Shown here: positions 36,713-48,200 of the stretch, piece after piece | How positions within the stretch are numbered: position 1 is the stretch's first letter | Layout of the letters: every line of letters begins with the position of its first letter | NCBI GenBank assembly: GCA_022605955.1 | Contig: JAKCOZ010000014.1 | Location: 11,600,001-11,664,000, forward strand | From: Rallus limicola | Taxonomy: Eukaryota > Chordata > Aves > Gruiformes > Rallidae | Reading direction: 5' to 3' | Length of the DNA stretch: 64,000 bases | Notes under the pieces: model-generated | Told to the model about the DNA's origin: nothing | Database searches by the model: none | The model's input: only the letters and a program-made list of their open reading frames with translations | Program-made: the position numbers and the translations under genes

Positions 36713-38865
36713 GTTCCTATAAGTTAGTAATGAAGTTAAATAAATGGAATTCTGTATGCATGCTATTATTTTATTATTTTTGAGTACTTGGAGGTGGCAA
36801 CACTGGTTTTAAGGTTGCTTCTGTGTTAAGACTTCTACAAAGTGAGAGTAAAAGTGCATTTTAAAAACCGTGGAACTAGATCTGTCTCTCAGTAGCATTA
36901 GATGAACACTGCTGTCAAAATCAATGAAAACTGCAGAAGAATTCAGTGAGTTCTGTGTTGCTGTCACTTCACATAAGTATTACTGGCCCCGTAATGCTGT
37001 TATTTCTTACCGGGTCACAAAAGACCATGGTAGCATGTAAGATACTCTGTGTGTGAATGGTACAATGACTACAGAGTAATTTCATTGAAAGACCTTTCAA
37101 TCCTGCTGCTGAAGTTCAAAGGAATTTCTTTGGCAGTAGCTGGAGGTTCTTTAATGAACACTGTTTCCAAGATTTCATGGGCTCGTTTTGAAAGATACGT
37201 AAGTACTTCTGTAAAACTCATTTCCTCTGCTGAGTTTCTTTGCATGTTGGATGCAAGTGCCATCCTGATGTTGAATATTGCAGTGGTTTTGGATACTCAG
37301 CACATAGGATATGCTTTGTGGATGCTTTGTATGTTTGTCTGGGACTTTTGTGACAGGCTGCGGAGCAATGAGAGAAATTTCATTTACAATGTGTGTTTCA
37401 CTGCCACACCTTCATTCTTGTCACTATTCATTTTGATTTGGACTCAGTGTTTTGTGCAAGTATCACCCTGTAAAATAGAAACATCTGTTTTTTCCTGCAC
37501 CACATGCATTTTGGAAAAAAATAATAAAATCTAAAATGCTTTTGTCTTCTCTGGCCTTGCTCAGAGGTCTAAGACCCAATATTTTGTGATCATTAAAAGC
37601 TTAATAGAGCTGAAAATTCTGGTTTCTGGTATTACAAGACATACTTTTCAATTCATGGTAGGTTCTAAGTTATTGGTTGTTAAAACTGTAGTACCAAAAC
37701 TTATAGGGAATATATTTTAATAATTTTCATAGGTTATTGAAATATATTCATTATCATTTTATTCTCCCTTTAAGGCCTATAAAGTTGAACTCATTATAAT
37801 AAAATCAAGTGGCTTTACATGTAGACATATAAGAAATATTATCCCAAAAAAGTAAATGTCTCTAACATAGTTCTAAAATAGATTGTCTGCAAAATTTGTG
37901 TTAGGGTAAGTGGTGGTGCAAAACAGAGGTATTATGAGCTCTCCCTTGGCATGATTTACATTAAAATAAAGCAGTGTTGCTGGGGTCATATATGGCAAAC
38001 CCTTCTTTGGCATGAGTGCAACAATTTATAGCCACAAGGGTCTGTTAAAGTCACACGTGTGTATCTAACATTTGTTATATAATTGACAAACTTAATTTTC
38101 ATTCAAGACCTGTTCTATCTCTAGCCTTCGACACAACTGTATCAAGCATTAAGCATTTGTTTTACTTTATTTTTGGTAAGAATCACAGTTTTTGCAACAA
38201 TTTCATGCCATTTGGCTATAAAATTTGGCTTCTGGTTTAAAATGACTTGGCATTTTTTGAAGAATCATTGTTTCTTTAGTTCAGTTGTTTAATCCTCATT
38301 CAATCTTTTTCCAGTTGTTTAGTGACTCTCCATTGGAATTTGACATTAACAGCAATAGGGTGGCAGTGATGTCATAAGAATCTTGTGTGGATCACACTTG
38401 ATTTCTAAGTAATTGCTTCAAGATTTTGATTTTCATATTCTGAAGTGCCATTTCCACCTCCTTACCCTCAGCTTCTACATTTTACATAAAGTCTGACTTC
38501 AGTACTTAGGATATTAAGAGTATGTATTAATAAACCATGCACCTTTGAAAAGAGTTATGGAATATATTCCCTGAGGGCCAGTGATAACCTTGTGGTTCAT
38601 GGTCCGCAGGTTATTTCAGTCCTTCAAGTTTAATAGCTGCTTTCATTCAAAGAGTTAGGTACCCATGCTTCTGAATTAATACATAGCTGCCTAAACAAGT
38701 GGTTACACCTCCATATTTCTCAGGGGCTAAATTTATGTATGTTCCTGGATCCTCTAGTGGGAACAGGTAGCTTTGTAGTTAACTTTATGGCTGCTTCACT
38801 CTGTAGATTCATGGTCCATTTTTATGTTGTTTTTTTATAGGGAGGAAGGGAATTTCATCCAAATA
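36713..38865. other. Unannotated stretch with a 161-codon open frame
   Basis: The open frame at 37049-37534 (+) predicts a Leu/Ile/Phe/Cys-rich product with hydrophobic patches. I recognise no domain, there are no obvious exon signals, and a frame of this length is plausible by chance in 64 kb of six-frame AT-rich sequence. It is therefore not called as a gene. Nothing else was recognised. Confidence 0.45.
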
Positions 38866-39525
38866 AGAGATGCTACAAAAAGTTAAAAGGAAGGAGGAGA
38901 AAGAAACCGAACAAATGGATAGGTTTTGCAGAAGGTATTTTCAGATGAAGGCTCAAAGTAGAAAATCCTCAACAGCATGGAAGGTACAAGTGCTGATCAA
39001 ACCTAAGCTCAAAGAGATAAGTAGAAATGAGAGAGTTCACAAATGGAGAGAATTCTTCCCCAAAAAACCCCTAAGTTTCCTAAAGCACTTGATAGCTCTG
39101 TAAGTAGGAGTGGAAGTAGGGGAACCTGATAACAGTTCAAGCCAAAGAGGCAGAAATAGAAGTAGAAAAAGGAGCCCTAGCACTCTAGTGTAAAGAATGA
39201 GTTGATAGGATAGACTGCAGAAAAGACAAAAGAGTGTAGGCAGCAGCAGGAAGGCAAGCAGGATGAAAGCTTTAATTTGGAGACAGCAGTCATGAGAAGA
39301 CTCAGAATAGATGATTATATAGAATTTTGCGAGATTGAGGAGGTATTGCTGCAATAGATAAGGTAAATTCAATGGAGAACAGGATGGAGGTAAAGAAAAA
39401 GACATACAGTAGAGTAGTGCCCATCTCAAGAAGACAGAAGTCAAACCCTGCCTCTTTCCTCAGGTTTATAGACACAGAAAAAAAAATTAAAAAGGAGAAA
39501 ACAGCACTTTCTTTTGCTGAGTTCA
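38866..39525 (+). other. Purine-rich strand block
   Basis: For about 660 bases the + strand is dominated by A and G, with GGAGGAGAAAGAAA-type strings (38891-38904), AGTAGGAGTGGAAGTAGGGG (39103-39122) and GGAGAAAACAGC near the end. The asymmetry makes the + frames Lys/Arg/Glu-rich (38870-39103) and the minus frames Leu/Phe/Ser-rich (39037-39444, 39302-39547). None of these resembles a known protein. It is not a simple repeat. Such skew can mark an old transcript-derived insert or replication/transcription strand bias, but the cause is unknown. Confidence 0.5.
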
Positions 39526-40009
39526 CGTGACAGTGAGACATCATCAAAGCTTTGTGCAGTTGCTCAAAGGAAGCTCAGGGTTAAACTCTACAGGGCATTG
39601 TTTCTTACAGAGGTAAGAAGAGCTCACCTGGGTAATTCTGCCTCACCAGTGGGGAATTTGGGTTACGGACCTTGCTGACTTAATGATGAACACTTTTACT
39701 ACAACTGTTTGATTCAAAACAGTTTCACACTGTACTCATTGTTCAATCTACATATGCTTTAATACTAAGAGGTAATAAAGAACTTCCTCAAGTTAACAAA
39801 GTACTGAAGTCATCACAATGAATTCATTAGCTGGTTGGTTTGTGGTTTTTGCTCATTTGCCCAATGGTTTAAATGGGCATCCTTAGCTTAGTATACACGC
39901 TAAATACATGGGTACAGAGTAGAATAAGTTAAAAAAGCTTTAGTAAGAAAACAAAATTTACTTTATGATTGAACACTAATCAAGCATTGCTAATGTGCTA
40001 TAAAATACT
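39526..40009. other. Unannotated stretch, no gene seen
   Basis: Mixed AT-rich sequence leading into the candidate conserved block; no repeat or frame of note. Confidence 0.5.
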
Positions 40010-40500
40010 ACTTAAGGTAGACGCTGATTTCCATTATTAAAGTTAATGGTCTTAGTTGCCTCATCTGCCTTATTCCAATATATTAAGCATGCAGACCCCA
40101 TAATTTAATTATCACCTGTTAATATTGGTTCTAAATTCATTTTTGTGCTTTTGGGCTGAAGCTGCAATGATGAGCCAATTAAAAACCATTATCTAGCTGC
40201 TCAAAGCGTCACATTTGTAGTTATGCTCAATAGTACATGATTCTACAGGGACTACCAAGATGGAACATCCTGCCCTAATGCCTTTAGGGATTAGCTAAAC
40301 AAAAGAAAAAATGTAAAGGAAATTTTAAATATTTTCTCTCCTGCAGGATTTTAATTTTCAGATCTCTTCCTTTGCTGTACATCACAGTTTTCCTTGAAGC
40401 TAATTTGCATAGCGGTAAAAATGTAGCATGTAGCTGAATTACAAGAGAGATTCAAATGAGACCCTGGGTTTTCTTTAAATCCCAGAGGAGGAATTTGGTT
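40010..40500. promoter_or_regulatory. Candidate conserved AT-rich non-coding block
   Basis: The block has many homeodomain-type cores (ATTA/TAAT/AATTAA), including ATAATTTAATTATCACCTG at 40101-40119, where a CACCTG E-box adjoins. It also has a few retained CpGs (40022, 40207, 40413). No simple repeats or transposon pieces intrude, and no coding frame is present. Its texture resembles deeply conserved developmental enhancers, but without an alignment this is only an impression. Confidence 0.28.
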
Positions 40501-43500
40501 CAAGAATGTACATAAGGTACTAATTGCAAGGATCGTGTTAGATAGCTGCTATTTGAATGAGACTGCTGAACTAATAAAATACAGCATATCATAACCTCAG
40601 AGATTTGATAATGGAAAAAGGAGCATTTAATTTATGTAGATGTTCTCAAAGCAACTTGAAAGGACAATAGCCATACATTGTATCGGTTCTATTACATTGT
40701 TTATTAACATGAAAGATTCCTTTCCTTTTATGTTATCAGCTTGCTGCTGACATGGAATTTCAAGTGCAGGCATTTCAAGTTGAAATTTGTTCTTTTATAA
40801 TAGCTGACTGAGAAATGGCTGAGACAGACGATGCACCATACAATTTGTTACTGGAATATATGCATTTCATATGGAAACATACATTTATATTTTGTTCATC
40901 AATCTGTAATACTGCAGTATAAACTTCCCAGCTCTTTGTCTAGCGTAGATGTACAGAATCTAGCGGAAGAATATAGAAACTAGACTATTTCATCAACTGT
41001 AGCTATTGTACTGCATAGACACAATGGCGGGGCCTAAAGTTTCTAGAGGAATAGTGGAGAGTGGAAAATCTTTATAGAAAAGTCTGGAGGGCAGCTGACC
41101 TAGAACCTCTTTTAAGGGCCTTTGGCTGTGGTATAATGGGAGAGTGTTCTTTGGCCTCTCTTAATTTGTTTGGGGCACCACTCTCTTAGGGACTTGAACT
41201 TGACTCTTCCGGGACCAATTCCTCAAGTGAATCAAAAGTCGTGCCTCCAAGATGCACTGGAGATGCCAGGCATCTGTATGGAAACATCCTGTTATTCACT
41301 ACTTAAAACTAACAGAAAGTGCTATTACTGCTGAATGTACTCAGCCAGGTTTTAAATGAGGTTGGAGCTTTTCAGAGAAACAGAAAGCTGCCAAAGGAAA
41401 AGCTAGCAGCAGCTGAAGTCAGTGAGAATTCCCCAGCTGATGTATTTGGGTGCTGGTTTGCTTTGGTTTGGTTTGGTTGCTTTCTGCTTATAATTTTTTC
41501 ACTATTGTATTATGTGCATGTGTTCTTTTGTCAATGAGAGCTATTAGGAACAGAGCAGAAACCCTGCTGTGCCTTAAAATTAAAATGGGGGAAAAAAGCT
41601 CAGGCATGAGAAAACGAAATAGGCAGAGATAAGAAATAAATGTAAATTAAGTTATCAGGGTTAAGTAATTTTGACCACAAACAGCAAATAAAGACAGCAT
41701 ACCGTTCTTAGAAATTATTCTGCCTCTTTGAGTTGGTCTGGACAATTTTAAACTGCATTGTCTATTTTTCTCATTAAATGAGGTGTACACTCTTTTGCTG
41801 CCTCTCCGTATGTTCATTAGTCTGTTTTACAACCTTCATGAAAAGCAACAGTTCAGAAGAGCTGCTGCTGAGCTTTTCTCACCATTTCTCCCCCCACTCT
41901 TCTGCTTGAGGAAGATCTGCAGCAGAAACTTGAGAAATTCAAGTTAATTTGTCCCACATTCGATATCTAGCCAATCTGTGCACACGCAGATACTCCTGCT
42001 CAAATTTATTTGGAAAAAAATGGGAAAAAAGCCAAAAGGGTTAAGCTGGATAGGGTGAGGAAGAGTGAGGAGATGCTGACAGTATTGCACTGAAACAGGG
42101 AACAGTTGTGGAGGACATCTGAGAGAACATTATATTATTGTGACAACAGCTTCGGACAGTATAAGATATATCAGGAAGGGGCAAGTTTCTTTATATCTGC
42201 TGTTCACGTAATAACTTGGGGTTTTGGAAGTCTTAAAATATAAATGGATCCTCTAATGTGAATTATAAACTGAAATTAACATTGTGATAACTCAGTTTCA
42301 TAAAATTCAACTTGCCTAAAGAGAGACAAAGTGATTATTTTTTTAATAAATAAGCAGAATACCATTAGTATTTTCATCAATCACTGACAAATGAATGTAT
42401 TTTGTCTTTATTAGGGAGTTACCAAGACAGTTTGGCTAAACTATAGTGACTATTGGGGTAGCACTCATCCCTTGAAATTGCAAGGTAATTTGGAGTTTAG
42501 GGTAAAACTTTGCTACTGTCAGCTCATAGTTTAATTCTGTATAGATGGGCATGTATTTGGCATGATCCCATAGTTTAGTCGAGCAAATCTAGCAAAGTTA
42601 ATCATATTTTTTCCAGTGTAATAATTTGATCTCATTATGTAAAAGTAAACCAGGTTCTTCAGAATCACAGCCACCTGTGCATCCCTATGTGTATGGTAAA
42701 GCTGCCCCATATATACAGATTTTTTAATATATAAGAATATTCATATTGGGAACTGGACTGTACACAGAAATTAGTTGATGTGATTTTTCTCCTATTTTAA
42801 GAGACATGTCCTTTGTTCAGATAGTCTGTGAAGGGCAGGTCTTTCAAGAAATTATATATTATTTAGATATATTTTTAACATTTGTTTAGTAATTTAGTAT
42901 TTTTAGATGTTTTACTGTGTACTGATGAATGGAAAGATTAGCCTTCCCAGTGAGAGAGTCACAGGCCTTGTATGCATGGTACTGTTTTAAGTAAAGCTCC
43001 AAATGTGTGTTCAAAGCGTCTTCAGAAGCTGCATGACTTGACTTTGAATTATGGAGGTACCAACTGGCTTTGAATAGCTTCACTTTTCACTTAGAACAGG
43101 AATCAAAGTGTTTTGTTCTGTATGAAAAATGCTGTATCTTCTTCTAACAAAGAGGAATTACTCTTTTGAGTAGAAAATAATTTTGCTGAAAATTTACATT
43201 TGGATTAATACTGAGAACTCTAGCTTTTTTGTCATTATTTACTTGATTCTGGCAGGCCTTAATAATAGGATGACAAGCTCTTTCCATAGAGTTAAAATCA
43301 GAGTGTTTCCAACAAGCTATTTTCGGAGGAATTATATCATTGTTGAACTAAATTATTGAGTGCTTATCTTCTCCCGTCGTGTATATGTAAGCGTTGTACA
43401 GACAGCACAACAGTGCGAACAACTCTTTAGAAGAGCCATGTGTCTTGAGAAATTACTTAGGCTGTCATGAATTTCCTTCTACATGAGAAGGCAGGTCTCT

Positions 43501-44454
43501 AATGGTCGCTGAATTTGAACATTGACTACCTGATTCCTTTTAAACATTGTGATGTTAACCGATCAAATCTTTAAATACGTAGAAGGTTCAGTCAACATTA
43601 TGGAAATGCTCACTTAGAAATCTTAATGTTATGGGAGGTTGTGAAGCTTCTTTCTCCCTCCCATATCACACTTAAGCAAATTACTCCATTTAACAATTGT
43701 TTGAAACTATTTCTGGTTTGAGATATTTTATCTGGAAGAATTTTTATGTGCCAGAAACAAAAAATTGCAAAAAGTGATGTCAGTGAGGAAAAAAAAAGGA
43801 ATAGTACTGGAAACTGGCATTCATCAAGTTTTAGTTATATATAGATGGCTTGGCTTGGATTATGTGAGCTGTAAGCACACCTGCTGTAATTGGTTAAGCA
43901 AGAGGAGATTGATGATAATTTATTATGAAATTGTTTTTTATCATATATCATACATGGGAGAGTTTCTTTTTTCTCTCCCTTTGGTTTATTTGGAGGCTTT
44001 ATTTAATACAAAGAACTACATAGGGAATAAATATCCAGAGGTCATTGTCCTTACTACTAGCAACCTCTCTTTCACAGATTCAGATTACTTCTCTTTAATG
44101 GTCTTAATTTTTCCTGAAAAAGGTTGACCGCTTCCAACAACGTATCAGATTTTAAAACTGACCATGCTCACTAAATGCAGCTTGTACACTTTAGATGTAG
44201 AAAGTTTGTGACACTGAGTCTGATCTCTAGCCTCATGACTGCAATGCTGGTATGGGTACTAAAAGTGTTACTGAGGAATTCTGCCTAATTAAGGTTTTCC
44301 AGATTACTATTTTAAAATATAAATATAGTTCAGAATGCAAAGGCCTGTTAAAAATATATTTCATCACTGTATGGGCTGTGGTGTCTGTGGTGCTTGTATA
44401 TCTGCAAACAGCCCTTTAGAGACATAAGGGCTTTCAGATAAGCCACTAGAAACA
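40501..44454. other. Unannotated stretch, no gene seen
   Basis: The longest frame is 120 codons (43765-44127, +), with no recognisable domain. A small group of four CpGs lies around 43375-43420. No repeat was recognised. Confidence 0.5.
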
Positions 44455-45285
44455 TTGAATTTTAAGGGTCTTTAGAGGTCACTAAATCCAGTTCTCTGCC
44501 TATTAGGTTTTCCTTCCCCAATCTCTCCTTTTAGAAAGTTGTTGTAGGACCATACTCCTGTAATGACAATTACAAACCTTCCTCCAGTTGCCACTCATAA
44601 TTGATTTATGACTAGTTTCTACCCATTTGTACTAACACCAATATTTTCTCAATGATTTAACAAATCTTTTGCCCCCAGTACATTTGCTGCAAGCAATCAT
44701 CTTTCTTCCTAGGCTTCATTTTTCAGCGTAAAAAAAAAAAAAACCAGGACCATTCAGTCTCCCCTCATAAGATGGGTTTATGTTTTATCTCTGCAATAGT
44801 TCTGTTCAGTGCCTGTTCAAATTTGAATTAATCACTCTTTTTTTAACATATATAACTGGAATTAAACAAAATACTTCAGATGAGGTCTCGGTACAGGCTG
44901 CACAATGTTATGAATACTCCCACTTCTTTACGAAAATACCTTGCCTTGCCCTTTTCATGGTCAGATTCAATTAAGTGGTTCATAGTCATTCTGTGACTGA
45001 CTAAAATAGGCTGCTATTTCCAACTAATGAGCTCCCAGTGTATATCAGGAATTCTTGCTATTAGTCCCATGTGCCCTTTGGACTATTACATTCAACCCAG
45101 TTCTGTTTCTGGGGTCTTCGGGATCATGCATTTCTCCCCGCAGGACATTCAAATCATCCTCCTCTAGGAAGACTCTACCTTCTGACTTTGTATCCTCAAC
45201 AAACTGCATTAGCACATCTTTATTTTCATCCCAAGGTCATCAACTAAAATAGGAAATAAAATAGGTCCCAAACTGTAAACCCATT
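44455..45285 (-). mobile_element. Ancient CR1/L3-clade LINE remnant, antisense
   Basis: About 830 bases read, in reverse complement, like the 3' half of an old amniote CR1/L3-type LINE. On the + strand the blocks appear in family order. First comes a degenerate 3' segment, AGAGGTCACTAAATCCAGTTC (44474-44494). Next are CAGTCTCCCCTCATAAGATG (44755-44774) and ATACTTCAGATGAGGTCTCGG (44871-44891). The reverse-transcriptase active-site region follows. On the minus strand, 45192-45203 encodes F-V-E-D inside a QFVEDTKS string, where the family has FADDTK. The next block, CAAGGTCATCAACTAAAATAGG (45232-45253), matches the family segment after the active site. Divergence is far higher than in the other CR1 copies, with many indels. 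An A14 run (44730-44743) sits inside. The subfamily is not assigned. Confidence 0.72.
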
Positions 45286-48200
45286 ATTTTTGCAAGAGAT
45301 TAATCACCTTCATGAGGTAATGATAGTAATAGCTTCTAAATGACCAATGGGTTTGGGTTTTTTTAAATATATAATATGCATCACTGTGAATCAATTTTTC
45401 ATGTTAACACTGAGCTCGGTATTTTATAACCAAATATTCAGTACTTCAAACTTAAACTTCATGTGTTAGAAATTGCAAGGTCATGTCTGATACAAAGGGG
45501 TTCTTCTCTAAGGGTGTAGCAATCTGTCCAGATTTTCACCAAACACCGCACAGGTTAGATAAATGGGCCTCTGTGGACACAGTAGTTGGCAGATTAGATG
45601 CCTGTTATCTGTTCTCTCCACCCACTAACATATTGCTAATTAGGTTTGAGAGTGAGGTGAAATGATTCATCTTAGCAGAACAGTGAGTGTCTTTAGTAAA
45701 TCCTTACTATACTTCAGTTCCAATTCACTTCAGAGAGAAAAGAAAATAGAAAGTGAGAAATGCTTCTGAGATTGTATATGTATATGTTTCTTTCCTTGCG
45801 TTCTCTCTTAAAGCCCTTAGATTACCATTAAATTGGTGAATATGAAACATCCATGTCAATTAGTACTAAATGTGGAATAAATTCAGTGGAACCAATAACC
45901 ATCTACTGAAAATGTGAACAAAGAAATACTTGAGGTAATGCTTCTGTGTGTTTGTGTAAGTAAAGTGGCAAGATGGGTAGGTTATCTTTATATGGTACAG
46001 AAGATGACTGCACAATGAGAAGAAACAAGTGCACAGACAACCATGAATCTGACATTGCTGAACTTTCAAGCACTTGATTTTTTTTAACTTAATGAGGATT
46101 CTTTGAATACCGGATGGTTCTTTCTTGTTTACTTCTGCCTCTATGTGATACTGCACAACTGAGCTCTTTCTGTAGCATCTCCTGTGACAGTTCCTCTTCC
46201 TTCATTTTCTTCACAGCCATTATGGTGATGAGTATGTCATATCTAATGATCTGCAATACTCCAGCTCCTTTCCTCCAGGATAATCTGGCAGGTGATCTTC
46301 CCATACGTGTCCTGCAGTTTATGTTAAGAATGGTTCCCCAAACCGTGCTGTATGTACATATTGCAAGGCTGGTGTTTATAAATGCCTGTTTGTATGTAAT
46401 ACCATCCTGCTTTAAGACACTGCTGAGCAAATTTGACAATGTAAGTAATGACAATATTTGTCTGCAATATGAATGGTTGGATTATACAGATACTACATTT
46501 ATATTCAAGTAGGAGAATAGTAAGATTGATATATTGTTCCTCACTTGCATAATACAGTATGTGCTATAACATTTAAAAACACTCTGTAATTGCTTTAGTT
46601 CTTTGTTGATATATAAATGGCATATTTGTATGCATCTCTCTAAGTGCCTCATAGAATTTAACAAGTTGAAGAAATGTGTGACTAAATGAGTAACATGAAT
46701 CTTTTCATGAAAGAAATCTGTCCATTGTGGGGTTGCATGTAACCTCTGATACTTATCCCTGTGGAGGATAAGTAGTTAGATAAGTGCCCCTTGGTCTGCA
46801 TCTTCACTGGTTAATTATTGTCTCAATATTAATCTGCCTGGTTGTGGTTGTCCCATACTGAAAAAAACAGCAATGTTCTTGCTGTCAGCAGTGGGTTTGA
46901 GCTGTGTGATGCTTTTTCTCCACTCAACTATGTGCAAGGAGCAAAAAATATATCCTGCTTTCTCTGCTTTGATTAAGAGAGGGGGGAAGAGATGTGTGAG
47001 CATTTTCCTATTTAAGCAACTATTGCAGAGACTGGGGGGGAGGAAGACGATTCTCTGTCTTGTGTAGCTTTGTGTCTGTGACAGAGATGTTCAGAGGTTG
47101 AGAGTGGGTCCTCCTAAAATTGCACTTTGCTGTGGGAATTTCATTCCTGCAATAATGAGACCATTGGCATCACACGACCGAGCGATGGATATCCCCATGA
47201 AGCTACCTAGATTAATTTGAGGAGAGTGACACTACCAGCTGCCACCTTTTAAAGACACTTCTGAAGGTGTGGAAGAGGATTGGAAGTGCTTTCTCAGATC
47301 TTAGGATCACAAAAGGTAAAAGAAGCAGTGAGGGGGATCAGGGTTAATTAAGGCAGTCTTAAGATCAGCCATTGCTTCATGGTGCTGTTAATCATGCAAA
47401 GAGCTGCTGTGAAGACTCAGTGTCAACGGCAGGGGCAGTGGCAAGGGAAGTCTGCGTCTCAAAGAGCAATAGTCTGCTCTCCTTGGAAAAAAGCAGATTT
47501 CCTTAAGCAGAAATATATGCAAAGGAAACCCTGTAAATGCAAACTCAGTCATTGAAATGTATCTCTCATTACAGGTGGTGAGGACATTTGTACTTCATCT
47601 CCTGGCATGTGTACGGCCCCCTGCTTGTGCTCTAGTGGGATTTCCTAGAGCCTGGGGCTTTGGATTTAACATCCAGAAAGCTGTCATCTTGGATGCTTTA
47701 CAGATTCCTGTAAATGTAAATGCATGAAATGCAGCTTCCTTATAAATGGCCCAAAATGTATTTGGTCATTCAAGTGAAAAATGAAGTTCAAAACATGAAC
47801 TTCTAGGGCCGTGAACCTTTGGATGAGGCCTACAGAGCATGTCCTCTACTCTGCCATTCACAGAACGCAGCCACTCAAAACTTTTTGATTACAGTTGGAA
47901 GTCTTGCTGGAAGCCTGTCCTTTCACACCTGGGCCAAAACACAGGTGGGAGAAGAGAGTTTGGGAAGGCAGAGAAGGAGAAACTTGAAAGTTTTCAGATG
48001 CTTTGAGTTTTCTTTTGATTTCCTATCAGTTTCTCTTCAAAACCAGTCAAATATTTTCAAAATTGCCCTAACAAAATTGTAAGAAAATTTGAAAAAAAAA
48101 ATGAGTGTATATATAAAAGAAGGAGAAAGTACTGTTTCCATGCCTGGAGAGTGAGAAGTGCATCCAGCTGCACAAAAGCTTCACACGGTTTTCCTTATTG

